Part shown: positions 53,704-64,000 of the stretch, one piece after another | How positions within the stretch are numbered: the stretch's first letter is position 1 | Layout: each line of letters opens with the position of its first letter | NCBI GenBank assembly: GCA_011947345.1 | Contig: JAAVTG010000586.1 | Coordinates: 310,001 to 374,000 of the forward strand | Source of the DNA: Phytophthora quininea | Lineage: Eukaryota > Oomycota > Peronosporomycetes > Peronosporales > Peronosporaceae | DNA: 64,000 nucleotides | Direction of reading: 5' to 3' | The notes under the pieces: model-generated | Database searches by the model: none | The model's input: the letters and a program-made list of their open reading frames with translations, nothing else | Told to the model about the DNA's origin: nothing | Program-made: the position numbers and the translations under genes

Positions 53704-56700
53704 CTACGAGATAGGCTCCCAGTCCGGACGCTCGCGAGGTAGCACAAACAGCTCCTGACGCTCGTCGGGGTTCGTGAGAGGAAGGTTGTACGTGAGCGAC
53801 ACAATCTCTAAACGCGGCAGGCGCAGGTAACCTGGTCAAACACACACACAAGAACTGCGAGTTAGTGTTGTTTCCCACGCAACCAGCATCAAGGTTTTGT
53901 GGGCCGCACCTGTCTTCGTCGGCACTAATCCCAGCCGGAACACCTGCTCATCGAATGGCAGGAGGTCCTCGGTCGCGTTGGTGCGTCCCGAGATGAAGAA
54001 CGATGCTTCGGCATCCACAGGCTTGACACGCACGCTGTGGAAGACAGCCTCCGTGTTCTTCACATGGACGTCCATGTACGTCACCACTCCTTCGACGCCA
54101 AACGGAGGCGTCTCCACACTGATCACAAGAGGCGCATCAACAAACGAGACCATGGGGAGATCCAAATACGTGCTAACTACGTCGTTCTGCGGGCCGATTG
54201 TCGACGACACACGCCGCCACAACACTTTGACTCGGCCGAGCGTGACAAAGTTAGATGCCACCTTCGGCACGAGCCGCAGACAGAAGCACCGCGAATCTCC
54301 GTCGTTGAACATCGCGCATACGTCGTTCTTATTGTTGGTGTCGGACGATATCGAGCCGAAGCCAGAGTCAGCCAAGTCCCCGACCAAATTCGTCTCGTGA
54401 GGCTCAAACTCTAACCCGAGCACATTCAACGGCTCGGTTGACGTGCAAGTGACGCTTCCTTGGAGATTGACATTGTTCCCCACGCATCCGTACGAGCCCT
54501 TTGCCATTTGAGCAGCCCCAGCAGCCCCTCCACTGAGGAAATCGTGAATGATGCCACCTTGAATGGAAAACGGATCCTGGCAAGCCAATTCAAACCGCTC
54601 ATCAAAGCCCACAGCCACACCAGCTTTTGTTGTGTACGCTACTGACACAGCCAACGTCACAAACGTTGCTCTTGTTGACCGGACAACGACACGGAGAGTC
54701 TCTTCCGTGTGGGGGTCCATGTTGGGCAGGGCGATCACATCTCGCGGTTGGATGTTTCCATCTAATGGTACAGGTGCCAATACTCCTGCATCTTGCGCGT
54801 AAAAGAAGGCATCACCTGGTGCTAATGAGGCTGGCGGGGATCGCAGACGATTCGAAACGTCACATTTTCCAGTGTGTCTTCGTTAGATGCCAACTGGAAC
54901 GCAAGTTCGCGAAAATCCCCGTCAAAAGCGGCTTATGGGAAAGCATCATCAGTGCCGCCTTTGCTCGAGGCTGTAAAATCATCAGCGATGTACCTCGAAG
55001 GTGAGCTGTTCCATCCTCTTGAATGGGCTCGCTCACATCAAGTTGGCCAGCTCGCGGGCCCTCCACAAGAGAAAACATCGATTTCCTCCTGGAAAAGCTG
55101 GGCGATGCGGACCCGTTGCCCATAGCAGGCACACGTCCATTAATCAAATATGGCTGTGGCGTTTCTCGCTGCTCCACGGGGGCTCGTTCAACCAATAAAC
55201 TGAATACTAAGAAATCCTCGTCGACCTTTTCAATTGTATCACCACCATTCGCTTTGACGGTTTGGTCTCCAGAGCCCAAGTAGAAACGCACCTCCTGGAA
55301 ACTTAACAACTGTCGGCCTTCTAGTACACGTAACGGGACAAGCAATTTGTTGCTGGCTTTGTGCGTAAATTCCAGCGATGTAAACATCTTTCCGTCACTG
55401 CAAGCCAGCGAGTCTGGTTCTGCACCACTCCTGTGGTAGATCACTGTGCGATAACGCTCGTCGTTAAATACCAACTCTATCTTCGACAGCACCATCGGTG
55501 ATGGAAAGTGCGAACGCAATCCCAGCTCAAGAACGACGTCTTCCTTCACGCAAGCGGAGGCACGATCGAACTGCGCTGTTAATGCAAATAATGGTCGTGA
55601 GCGGTCGAGTGCCAACTCATGGCCATTCCCCACCGCAGAATTCCCGGTAAATGGGGCCCCTAACGCAGCGGGGTCTCTCCACGCAGTAAGAAATGATTCC
55701 TGAACTCGACCACGCTCTTTAGAAGAAACAAACTCCTCTACAACCGGAGATAGCAGCTGTAAGGAATAATCCAAGTATGCTGCTGTGTCACTCTGGCGAA
55801 ATGTGCAGATGAGAAGCTGCTTTAGAATCTGTGCAGTCTGTGCCCAGCAGTTTTCGATGCTAAACGTCACTTTTGCCTTCTGTAACTCGGCGCGAGAACG
55901 TTCGTATTCGCCGGATGCAAGGCGCTCTGTCCCCAAATGTACCAATAACCGACTTTTTAATCGACTGCGTGGTGCACTGCGGTCTGCCACAAACATTGTT
56001 AAATGTTGAAGTGCGTGCTCCAACAGGAGGATCGACCTTTTGGCGTGTGGTACGGTTCTTTCTATCGCATGGCGATATTTTACCAGAGCAGAGATCGATG
56101 GGTCCTGCGCAGTGGCGTTCGCTTCTGATACAACCGGATCACCGCCCACAAACACCGATGGCACCACAACAAAGTCGCGTTCGGTCAAAATTTCGCCATT
56201 CGTCGTAGCTATCGGCACCGTTGCTGCGGCACTGAGACCAAGCTTCGCGGCGGCTTTCCTTCGGAACATTGCATACTTCGCCGCAATCGAGTAGTAAAGA
56301 TACGGCTCCTTATACACGTCCGATTCCAAACCGGTGCTTGGCAACGAGCCGCGAATTGACACGGCTTCAGCCAACAACTGCGCAAACACATGATACTGTC
56401 GAGAGACCCATTCCCAGTGCTCATAAGCTCGATCCGCCACCACAATCGCACGAGCGTACAACCCCATGTGACGATGTAGCTGATCCACCGCGCCTTTGAT
56501 ATTATTCGACGAGAAAATCAAATGATAGCACAACTTGAAGTTCACAAACTCGGCCATCGTCATCACCTGCGTGTACGCGATTCCGTCCACAGCCTCACTC
56601 TCGTTCAATGGTAGTGTGATAATCGCGCGGTACGACGCCTCATAGTGCTGCAGCACCTTGGTCGTGTAGCGTCTAAACTCGTAATAGTGCGCGATCTTGA

Positions 56701-57406
56701 AGCTCAGTCTTGCGTGCAGTGCCTGATACCCGGGTGTTTTTGCAAGAGCCTTCTTGTACCGCTTCACTCTCTTCGACTGCGCCTTATAGTACTCCAACGC
56801 CATGTTCCTCACCGTATTCTCGAACTTTGCCAACACACTAGACCCCCTCACAAGATCTCTGGATCGCAACAACACTAGTCCTTTCGCATCCGTCTCCAAT
56901 CTACGTCTGAGGTTGGCCAATCTCTCCTCGGTCGTGTTCATGGGGGCCACTCCAGCGTCGTCCACCTGCTGCATGAGCACCAGCATGACTCTGCACTCTC
57001 TGGCCTGCACTGTCCTCTTGAGCTGCTCCACCTCGTCCCTGAGCGAGCTCTCCCTCTGCTGCCAGTCTTGGGGGCTCCATCTCGGATCGAACTCGTCGAA
57101 GAGCAGCACGACCGCCGGCAGCAGCTCGTGGTGCTTCTTGATCCAGCGCGCCTTGAGGATGCCTTGCGTCCGGTAGCCGTCAAAGTCCCGCTGCGTCTGG
57201 TTGGGGAAGGTGCCGTGCTTCTCCCGCAGCTCCTTCTTGCCTGGGAAGCGCTGCTCTCTTGGCAGCGACGTGATGTGCAGCTTGGGCACGAACTCCTCGT
57301 TCACGGCGCGCAGCTGCGGCAGCACCTTGTTCTGCAGCTCGCGGTTGCCCAGCGCCGCGATCAGCGGGTACGGCGTCTCCTTGAGCTCCGTGCCGAAGCT
57401 CTCCAT
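53704..57406 (-). CDS. TRAPPC11: TRAPPC11 (foie gras) subunit of the TRAPPIII complex (two frame breaks)
   Basis: About 1,200 residues, family size. The N-terminal foie-gras domain has GILKARWIKKHHELLPAVVLLFDEFD and LENAFYEH-like KFENTVRNMALEYYKAQSKRVK; alpha-solenoid repeats follow (HARLSFKIAHYYEFRRYTTK), then beta-sandwich (gryzun-type) domains in the C-terminal third. TRAPPC11 scaffolds the Rab1 exchange factor TRAPPIII in ER-Golgi traffic and autophagy. One-base losses near 54920 and 54850 (C run). A final intron, 53832-53909, joins to the last exon 53831-53704, ending RERPDWEPIS. The ATG at 57404-57406 was chosen; an in-frame ATG at 57476-57478 is possible. Confidence 0.85.
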
Positions 57407-57481
57407 CACTCCCTCCCCTTTCTGCAGCCAATTTGAGACTACAGCATCCAATCCGGATCCAAATTGTGGACAGTACATAGA

Positions 57482-58550
57482 ATGGAGAGGATCAGTTTTA
57501 GATTTTGCTCTGGGGACACCAAGATGATGTCAAGGTGGAGACTGCTGCATGCGAGCGCTGCGAGGCAGATACGGGGCGTGTCGACTGCTGCGACGGCGTC
57601 TACTAGGCCCAAGAAGAAGTACCTGAATGACCCCAGTCTACGAGTGCGAGTGGTGCCCATGCTGCAAGACAATTACGGTGAGAGGAACCGTCCACTGTGT
57701 ACTGAGATGATGTTCATGCTTTTGACAATGATAACTTGCTGTAGGCTACGTGGTGGTGGACGAGACGAACCGCACCATGTTCGCAGTGGACCCAGCCGAG
57801 CCTAGCCAGATCCTGCCCGTGTTGAAGGAGGAGGAAACCACCAAGAAGAGGGAGTTTCTCGGGATCTTGACCACGCACAAACACGCGTAAGTTATGCAGT
57901 GCTTGTTATTTTACTGTTGTGGAGTCTGACGTTGGCTGTGCTTGATGATAGGGACCACACTGGTGGCAATGTGGAGATCGCGAAAAGTATCCAAACGTGA
58001 TGGTCGCAGGCCCAGAGGGAGAACTCATTCCAGCACGCAATCGACCTGTGAACGGAGGAGACAAATTCAAGATCGGCGCGGCTAGTGTCAAGGTGCTAGA
58101 TGTGTCGTGCCACACCAAGGCGCACGTAGCGTATGTTGTGACGGGTGACGCTGAAACCCCGCCGTTGCTGTTCCCTGGCGACACGCTATTCGTTGGAGGA
58201 TGTGGACGCTTCTTTGAGGGCACCGCTGAGGACATGTATCGCGCGCTGTATGAGGTCATTCTGACGCTGCCGAAGGACACCAGGGTCTACTGCGGACATG
58301 AGTACACTATGGCGAACCTGCGCTTTGCGTTGAGCGTGGATCCATCTAACCAAGCTCTTCGAGACAAGATTGCGTCGGTTCGTATCCGGCGGTCCAAAAC
58401 CTGCCGAGTGTGCCATCCTCGCTGCGCGAGGAGATGCAGTACAATCCATTCCTGCGTGTTCACAATGAGACTATCCGCAATGCTGTCGGCGGTACTGATC
58501 CAGTTAGCGTTCTCGAGAACCTGCGTCGACGAAAAGACTCGTTTGAATAG
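57482..58550 (+). CDS. Glyoxalase II (hydroxyacylglutathione hydrolase), probably mitochondrial (two frame breaks)
   Basis: Metallo-beta-lactamase-fold hydrolase that releases D-lactate and glutathione from S-lactoylglutathione. Exons 57482-57677, 57745-57886 and 57952-58550. Zinc ligands are visible: THKHADH spanning intron 2 (THxHxDH), HTKAH, GDTLFVGGCGR and CGHEY, the full binuclear set. The N-terminus (MMSRWRLLHASAARQIRGVS from 57527) is an Arg/Ser/Ala presequence, so mitochondrial targeting is likely. One-base losses: near 57982 (A run) and 58395 (A run). Only 75 bp separates its ATG from that of TRAPPC11 on the other strand. Confidence 0.9.
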
Positions 58551-58674
58551 CAAGTGAAGGAAGTGAAGTGTCCCAAGAAGCAAGTGCTTTCACTAACGCA
58601 CTGTCAATGAATGGGATATGTCGAGCTTGCTGTCGTCTCGTACGCTACCTTCAGTCCGCTGCTGTTGGTAGCTC

Positions 58675-60153
58675 CTAGAACTTAAGAGCAGCGAGTGCGC
58701 GTTGCCGCAAAGGATGAGGCTTCCCGAGACAAACAGCGCAGATGTCATTGAAAGCTCTGTACGAGTCGCGCATTACCTGCTGCAGCTCATCTCGGTTCAA
58801 GTCCTCAGGCAGTGGAGTCGATGGGTGGAGCAGCATACGACGCAGAATCTCTGCATAGTCAAAGTGGGCGAGTGCAAGCGGTAGGTGGTTCCGCCAAGAC
58901 ACGAGCTCGAGTGATTGCAACAGCTTTTTGCGAAGCTCATATGCCGCAGCGATGTTACCCAACTTGATTTGCGCGTCCGACAGCACACGTGCAATGCCAA
59001 TAGAGAGCGCATGGCTGTAGTGAAAAGGAATCACCTGCCCACATACTTCAACGCCCTTGGTAAGACCCGAAAGCTGGGCAACGACGCCATCGTACTTGAA
59101 TTGGCTGAGCGTTTGCTTCGCTTTAACCAGCGTCGCCCTTGCTGAACTGACCGCACTCGCTATTGCAGCAGCTTGGACATCAAATTGGCAATTCGAGCAC
59201 ACCAGGTTGCCTTCAACTCGAGCAAGCAGGAACTGATCACTGCACGAAGGCTTACTGGAGCATGTTGGGCAAACGAAGCCTTCCAGGTATCGGTCGACCG
59301 ACTCGTTCAGAGGCAATGCGCACCGCTCGCAGTTGCAATCAAAATGTTTCGTGTCTTGAAGCACCTTACGGCGCACTGCACGCTCTTTATCATTATCAAT
59401 ATAGCTCAACGTGATCTCATCGCCTTCCCGAATATCTTTCAGCGCACGAACTTCCATTACGGCAGATCCTGCGTTCGACCACGTGCAATTCGGCTGGCAG
59501 CTGTGGTTGATCAGTCCAGAGGTTGGGAACAGCCCTACCGCTCCGTGAAGGTGTTTCTCATCCAGCGCATCCAACGAGTACGAGTTCTCATTGATCTGAG
59601 CCGCAATCACCACAATCTCGTCCACAGACAGTTGGCAATCCTTGGGCATGTCTTTCAAGATCCTTTCAGCTCCTGCGCGCAAATGGTCCGCCCAGAGCGC
59701 GTCCGTCTGGTCCAGCACATGCACAAGCTTCTTCACATCGGCGTAGCTGTCGATGATCACCCCGCCGTCGTCCACATGCAGCTGTCCGTCTTTGGCGTCC
59801 AGCGATCGCTTGACCAAGATGCGGATCAAAAGTCTCAGTAGATCCACATCCACACTGGTTTTGGCAGCCGATAGATCCACGTCCTCCAGCGCCATGCACT
59901 CCTTCTCGTGGATGTCCTCCAGCACCTCTCTGCATTCCTCGCTGCAGAAGAACACCTTGCCGCAGTCATCACAGCAAATGTCCGCATCCGCTGCTTTGAG
60001 ACACACAGCGCACAGCGCCGCGCGGTTGACTGCCAGCACCACGTTGCCGTACGAATGCTCTTTCAGCACACTCTCTCCAGTCTTCAGGTCCCTCGTGGCG
60101 CGCAGCATCCGCCCACGCACCGCATCCTGGTCCACACGCCACACAAAGTCCAT
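58675..60153 (-). CDS. SET and MYND domain protein (SMYD-like lysine methyltransferase)
   Basis: 492 residues, intact. A split SET domain surrounds a MYND zinc finger (CAVCLKAADADICCDDCGK, then CSEECREVL ... HEKEC). The C-terminal SET core carries the NHSC motif (LINHSCQPNCTW), the GDEITLSYID motif and a post-SET Cys cluster (FDCNCERC). These bind S-adenosylmethionine and methylate lysines on histones or cytosolic proteins. A TPR-like helical tail (AYELRKKLLQSLELVSWR) completes the SMYD architecture. Starts 94 bp from the divergent PTEN-like gene. Confidence 0.88.
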   Translation of the reverse strand: MDFVWRVDQDAVRGRMLRATRDLKTGESVLKEHSYGNVVLAVNRAALCAVCLKAADADICCDDCGKVFFCSEECREVLEDIHEKECMALEDVDLSAAKTSVDVDLLRLLIRILVKRSLDAKDGQLHVDDGGVIIDSYADVKKLVHVLDQTDALWADHLRAGAERILKDMPKDCQLSVDEIVVIAAQINENSYSLDALDEKHLHGAVGLFPTSGLINHSCQPNCTWSNAGSAVMEVRALKDIREGDEITLSYIDNDKERAVRRKVLQDTKHFDCNCERCALPLNESVDRYLEGFVCPTCSSKPSCSDQFLLARVEGNLVCSNCQFDVQAAAIASAVSSARATLVKAKQTLSQFKYDGVVAQLSGLTKGVEVCGQVIPFHYSHALSIGIARVLSDAQIKLGNIAAAYELRKKLLQSLELVSWRNHLPLALAHFDYAEILRRMLLHPSTPLPEDLNRDELQQVMRDSYRAFNDICAVCLGKPHPLRQRALAALKF

Positions 60154-60247
60154 CGCAGCGCTTCAAATGGCTACCCAAAATATGGATTTTTTTGATTTAG
60201 CCCGACAATCACTCTGACAGAATCATCCGAGTGTGCACTCGATCGTC

Positions 60248-62663
60248 ATGTTCAAGCGACTCTCGGAGCGGTTCCCGGCGGCGGCGACGCGTCTGGAGGC
60301 GTACACGGGCGTCTCCACTCAAGACAGCAAGGCTTCCCCTGCGTCTGACGCCGATACGGCCGCGTCCCGTCCCCAAACCAAGAAGAAGACTCCAAGAATG
60401 AAGCCGTGGCAAGCCCCACGCTCTTCGGGGAGGAAAATGCGCCCCCAACTCCAACGACCAAGGCGCGTACCTCAAGACGGCGCTGTCCGAGCGCTTCAAT
60501 GCAGAGTCCATGTCGGCGGCCGCCTCAGGCTTCATGGGCTTTGTCAAAAGGCGCAAGTGGTGGCCTCCTCAGCCGCCAGAGAGGGCGCCGTCAAGGCCAA
60601 CGCTCTCAAGAACAGAGCACTGGATGCGGCAGACATGGACGCGCTGCAGAGAAGACTCAGCTACGCGCTGGACCGCTCTACGGGCGAGGTGAACCTGGAT
60701 CTGCTCAACTTCTCATATATCAACGAGAATATCGTGGCCATGGGCTTCCCCAACATGAACTTGGGCACCAACAGGACACTACTAAAGGACAACCCCATCG
60801 ATCTAGTGGCTATGTACTTGAACAGCAAACATGCAGAGCACTACATGATCTGGAACTTAAGTGAGGAGACCTACGACTACGCATACTTTGACAACCAAGT
60901 GCTGGAGTTTAACTTCCCCGGACACCCGGCGCCTCCGCTGGGATTGATGTTTAAGATCTGCTCGTCCATTGAGAGCTGGCTGCAGGCGGACGAGAAGAAC
61001 CTGGCGGCGATCCATTGTCTCACGGGAAAAGGACGCACGGGAACGGTCATTGCCTGCTACTTAGCGTGGGTCGGCGAGTTCCCCAATGCAATGGAGAGCT
61101 TGGAGTTTGTCGCGGAAAAGAGAGGGACATCGGTCGAGAAGCTCACAATTCCGTCGCAGCGCAGGTATTGTCGAGGTGTGATATTCTCGTAACTTTGACG
61201 AGCTAACTCTGTGGTTTTGTTGGTTTGATGAAGGTACATTCAGTACTTTAACAATGTGATGGAAGGAGTGAAGCCGCATTCGTCGCCACTGCTATTGAAG
61301 CGCGTGATTATCAATACGATTCCTGTGTTTGCTGAGCGGCGGGTCCTGGAAACGGTGAAGAAAGAAGCATCAGAATCGGCATCTGCCGACGACGGATCGG
61401 AAACCGTCGGTGTGGAAGGTGAATCGCTGACCCCTCCCTCCCTTGCTGAAGAAAATGCTGAAGAAGAAAGATGGAGGAGAAAATCGAAGAAGGCTGCTGT
61501 CCGTATCTGCAGATTTTCAAAGGAGGCAAGCTTGTTTTCACAACGACGTGGCGTGATATGGAGGACGGCAACGGGATCCAATGGGCAAATAAGAACGACG
61601 GCTCTGTGTCCTTCAATGTCAATTGCCTGCTGCAGGGAGATATTTTGATCCGTTGCCGGCACTTGACGGACGCAGGAGAGCGAGTTTCGATGTTTCGTGG
61701 GGCATTTCACACGGGTTACATCCCGCAGGGTATTCTGAGGTACGTAGGTCTTTCTCATCGTGTGTGATATTGAAAACGCGCACGACCTGACAGTGTATGC
61801 TGCAGGCTTACAAAGGCCCAGCTAGATGGAGCGTGTGGCGACTCCCGATTTGACCAGGACTTCTTCGTCGACTTGATATTTGCTGATGTTGAAACAGAAG
61901 ACAAGAATCCGAGCGCGGGATCTCCAAAGAGTGAAGGTATTTCGCTGAACGAGGAGGATCGACAGGCGTACGAAGACATGCTCCACCGAGACGAAGCCTT
62001 CTGGGAAGACATAGAGGACAGGAAAAAGCGACTTCAGAAACAGCGAGAGGAGCAGCTGAAGAAAAGAAGCAAGCAGAAGCAGAAGCTGTAGCCGCTGCTG
62101 AAGCCGAAGCTGCCGCGGCCGTTGCAGCAGCGAAAGAGAAGGCGGAAGCAGAGAAGCGCCAGGCAGCTCAGAAGCAGAACTCGTTTAGCATCAGTGGCGC
62201 CGACGAGGACGCGTTTACTGCCAAGGGGAAGAAGGTCAACCGGAAGGGCAGCTGGGACGAAGAGAAGGACAAGGAACTCATGAGCGAACTTGAGTCCCTT
62301 ACAAGTGGAGCATTAGACAAGGCAGTTCGCGATATCGGAAGCAATGATTTGGAAGAGAAGCCTGTAGACTCGGCCGAGGATTCCAGCGCGTCAAGCGGAA
62401 AGGAAGAGACTTCGGAGCTCTCGAAGGAGTTCGACGAGATGAAGAACTTGGAAAAGGAGCTGGGCCTCCAAGGGTTTTCTAACGACCTTGCAAGCCTTCC
62501 GGACGGCAAAATTGACCCCCAGCTCGAGGCTCTTGATGCTGAGCTGAAGGGTCTTGAAGGCTTGTCGCCGAAGGCTGGCGACGAGGACGTTATGAACTTC
62601 GGGGCTGATGATTTTGAAGAGCTTGAGGAGTACCTCAGTGGCCTCTCGACGTCAAACAAGTGA
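60248..62663 (+). CDS. PTEN-like phosphatase with C2 domain and long acidic coiled-coil tail (five frame breaks)
   Basis: Exons about 60248-61164, 61234-61739 and 61806-62663. The catalytic P-loop HCLTGKGRTGT (HCxxGxxRT) keeps the two lysine/glycine features typical of PTEN lipid phosphatases, preceded by NIVAMGFPNMN and YNLSEE-type WNLSEETYDY. PTEN dephosphorylates PI(3,4,5)P3. A C2 domain follows (CPYLQIFKGGKLVFTT ... GDILIRCRHL ... GYIPQGILRLTKAQLDGA, DFFVDLIFAD). Beyond it is a ~270-residue Glu/Lys/Ala-rich coiled coil and acidic tail (EELEEYLSGLSTSNK) absent from human PTEN. An N-terminal ~100-residue extension is Ser/Ala/Lys-rich. One-base losses near 60390, 60460, 60550, 61480 and 62070. 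Confidence 0.84.
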
Positions 62664-62825
62664 AGTGCGCGTCCGCTGTCTTGTGTTCGTGTTGGGGTGT
62701 CATGAGGCTGTCTGTGCTGTAGGGCAGACCTCTCTAAACCCCACCTGGGTAGTAATATACGACCAGTACGTGAAAGGTCGGATCGTGGAAGTAGACTCTT
62801 TTAAGCAGGCAGGGCAGTGATCGTG

Positions 62826-64000
62826 ATGGCGTCTCCATTCGGCTCGGCTGTGATGCCAGGTGCGTAGTGTCGTTGATGCAGATAATTGGTAGGCATCTAA
62901 CGAGAAAACAGTCTGGCAGGACCCATTCGTGGAAGTGATCAAGTACGGCATGACGCACCGCAACGTTGGCTGGCTCACTCGTGGCGATGTTGACCAAGAC
63001 CAAGACAAACACCTTCACAAAAACGTTTTCCGGATCCGAGGGTCCATCGCTGCGACCAACTACTTACGGGTTCCAAGGTAACTTGTCACTGTGTGGTTTT
63101 ACTGCTAATAGCCCGACCTAACCGTGTTTCTGCCAGAGACGCAGCTAAAGGAACTCATGGGCTCGGGCTTACTGGGCGTTATGCGTACATTCAAGTGCGG
63201 CGAATTCAAAGCCAGCACATGACAATCCATCTCGATTTTGTCACGAACAAGAAGACATCTTTACGGTTCACGCTGAGCTCGATTTACCGCACGCTACGGA
63301 GTGCTGGAACTGTCCTGAGAGTCCCGATCAGGTGGGATATGCCTGTACTCCTTTAAATATACTAGGACGCTGACTAGAACATTATTTGTAGATTGGACGA
63401 GCGGTGGACAGTGGTTGTCGTTGATATGGTGAGCCTATTGGAGCTTCACGCGTTTAATCAGCACACTAGGGACACCTATCGCCACCTTAAGGTACAGTCC
63501 GTACGGGTGCATATTGGCCAAACTTGCAATCTTTACGTGGTTTCTATTGTATGCTCGCTAGACAATAACGCTGTGTGCGTCCATGAATGTGCGAAACTTT
63601 TTGTGAGCTCGACGCTTTATTCACCAACGGTACGAGGCAGTGACATTCCTTGTGTTTCGTGGGATAAGTATTTAGTTTTTGGTGGTCCTACCCGACAGAC
63701 TTTGCCAAGTGCTCTTCGGTTCCCAGGAGAGTTTGGAGCCCATTACAATTGGGTTGAGTTACCACCTCGAACCAGTATGTCCACTGACGTAGAAAACAAT
63801 CAGAGAGTCGAGCACGAGAAACAAGAATCAATTAGAGGTGCATCGACGCCTGACCCAGCTGTCAGAGAACGTCGCAGCTCTGTGGAATCTACTACGGTAA
63901 TTCATGAAGAGACCGTGGTTAAATCGACAGATTTTGTGCGAGAGGATAAAGTGGTCACAAACTTCTCCCCTGAAACAAGAGACGCTAATCTTCGCCACGA
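62826..64000 (+). CDS. WDR90: WDR90/POC16 homologue, N-terminal CFA20 domain, partial
   Basis: Runs off the right edge. Exons 62826-62859, 62912-63077, 63137-63331 and 63392-64000+, phases consistent at each junction. The spliced product starts MASPFGSAVMPVWQDPFVEV and contains FRIRGSIAATNYLRVPR, LGLTGRYAYIQV, MTIHLDFVTNKKTSLRFTLSS, RWTVVVVDM and YRHLKVQSVRVHIG, which match the DUF667/CFA20 domain of WDR90/POC16 block by block. Those proteins sit in the centriole inner scaffold and flagellar base, fitting a zoospore-producing organism. The last exon is open to the end with a charged, Ser/Glu-rich linker; the WD40 repeats should lie outside the window. Confidence 0.8.

Noticed and set aside
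1..64000. RxLR or Crinkler effector genes
   Set aside because: I looked for signal peptide plus RxLR(-EER) or LFLAK starts in the open frames and gaps and found none that is convincing.

Overview
The window looks like nuclear DNA of an oomycete, most likely a Phytophthora or a close relative in the Peronosporales. The evidence is a cytochrome-b5-fused front-end desaturase of the Phytophthora delta-5 type, four genes of the oomycete-expanded AA17 LPMO family, very compact genes with 55-80 bp introns using GTRNGT-type donors, high GC at third codon positions, and a Ty3/Gypsy element with a chromodomain. I did not recognise any rRNA, tRNA or CRISPR array.

Layout. 1-583: 3' end of a GWT1/PIG-W gene (GPI-anchor synthesis). 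1026-2617: delta-5 fatty acid desaturase. 3022-8767 and 13334-14462: four AA17 LPMO genes, interrupted by two coiled-coil/LRR genes (minus) and a MORN gene (plus). 14781-16004: PDZ + FN3 protein. 16173-26385: a giant VPS13-type lipid-transfer protein with PDZ-like, IQ and PH insertions. 26694-37611: a tandem array of six Mpv17/PMP22 genes, the fourth split by a young, complete LTR retrotransposon (29768-35215). 37881-64000: mostly single-copy housekeeping genes: flavin-reductase-like, a secreted-domain membrane protein, a BioD-like P-loop protein, an unknown membrane protein, a NUP42-like nucleoporin, TMEM43, a tandem pair of bZIP-like oomycete proteins, an NmrA-type reductase, PNO1, a Roadblock protein (LAMTOR3-like), TRAPPC11, glyoxalase II, a SET/MYND protein, a PTEN-like phosphatase and the start of a WDR90/POC16 homologue.

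How they fit together. Most neighbours are functionally unrelated, as expected in a eukaryote. Three themes recur: host cell-wall attack (AA17 cluster, three of four copies with a GPI-anchor-like tail), membrane and lipid traffic (desaturase, VPS13, TRAPPC11, TMEM43, PTEN, Mpv17 array), and nuclear/ribosomal housekeeping (NUP42, PNO1). Divergent gene pairs share very short intergenic spacers.

Quality caveat. Over thirty reading-frame breaks are present, in housekeeping and pathogenicity genes alike. Every one whose sign I could determine is the loss of a single base relative to the sense strand, often in a C, G or A run. I therefore read broken genes as probably intact in the organism and give single spans with the break positions stated.
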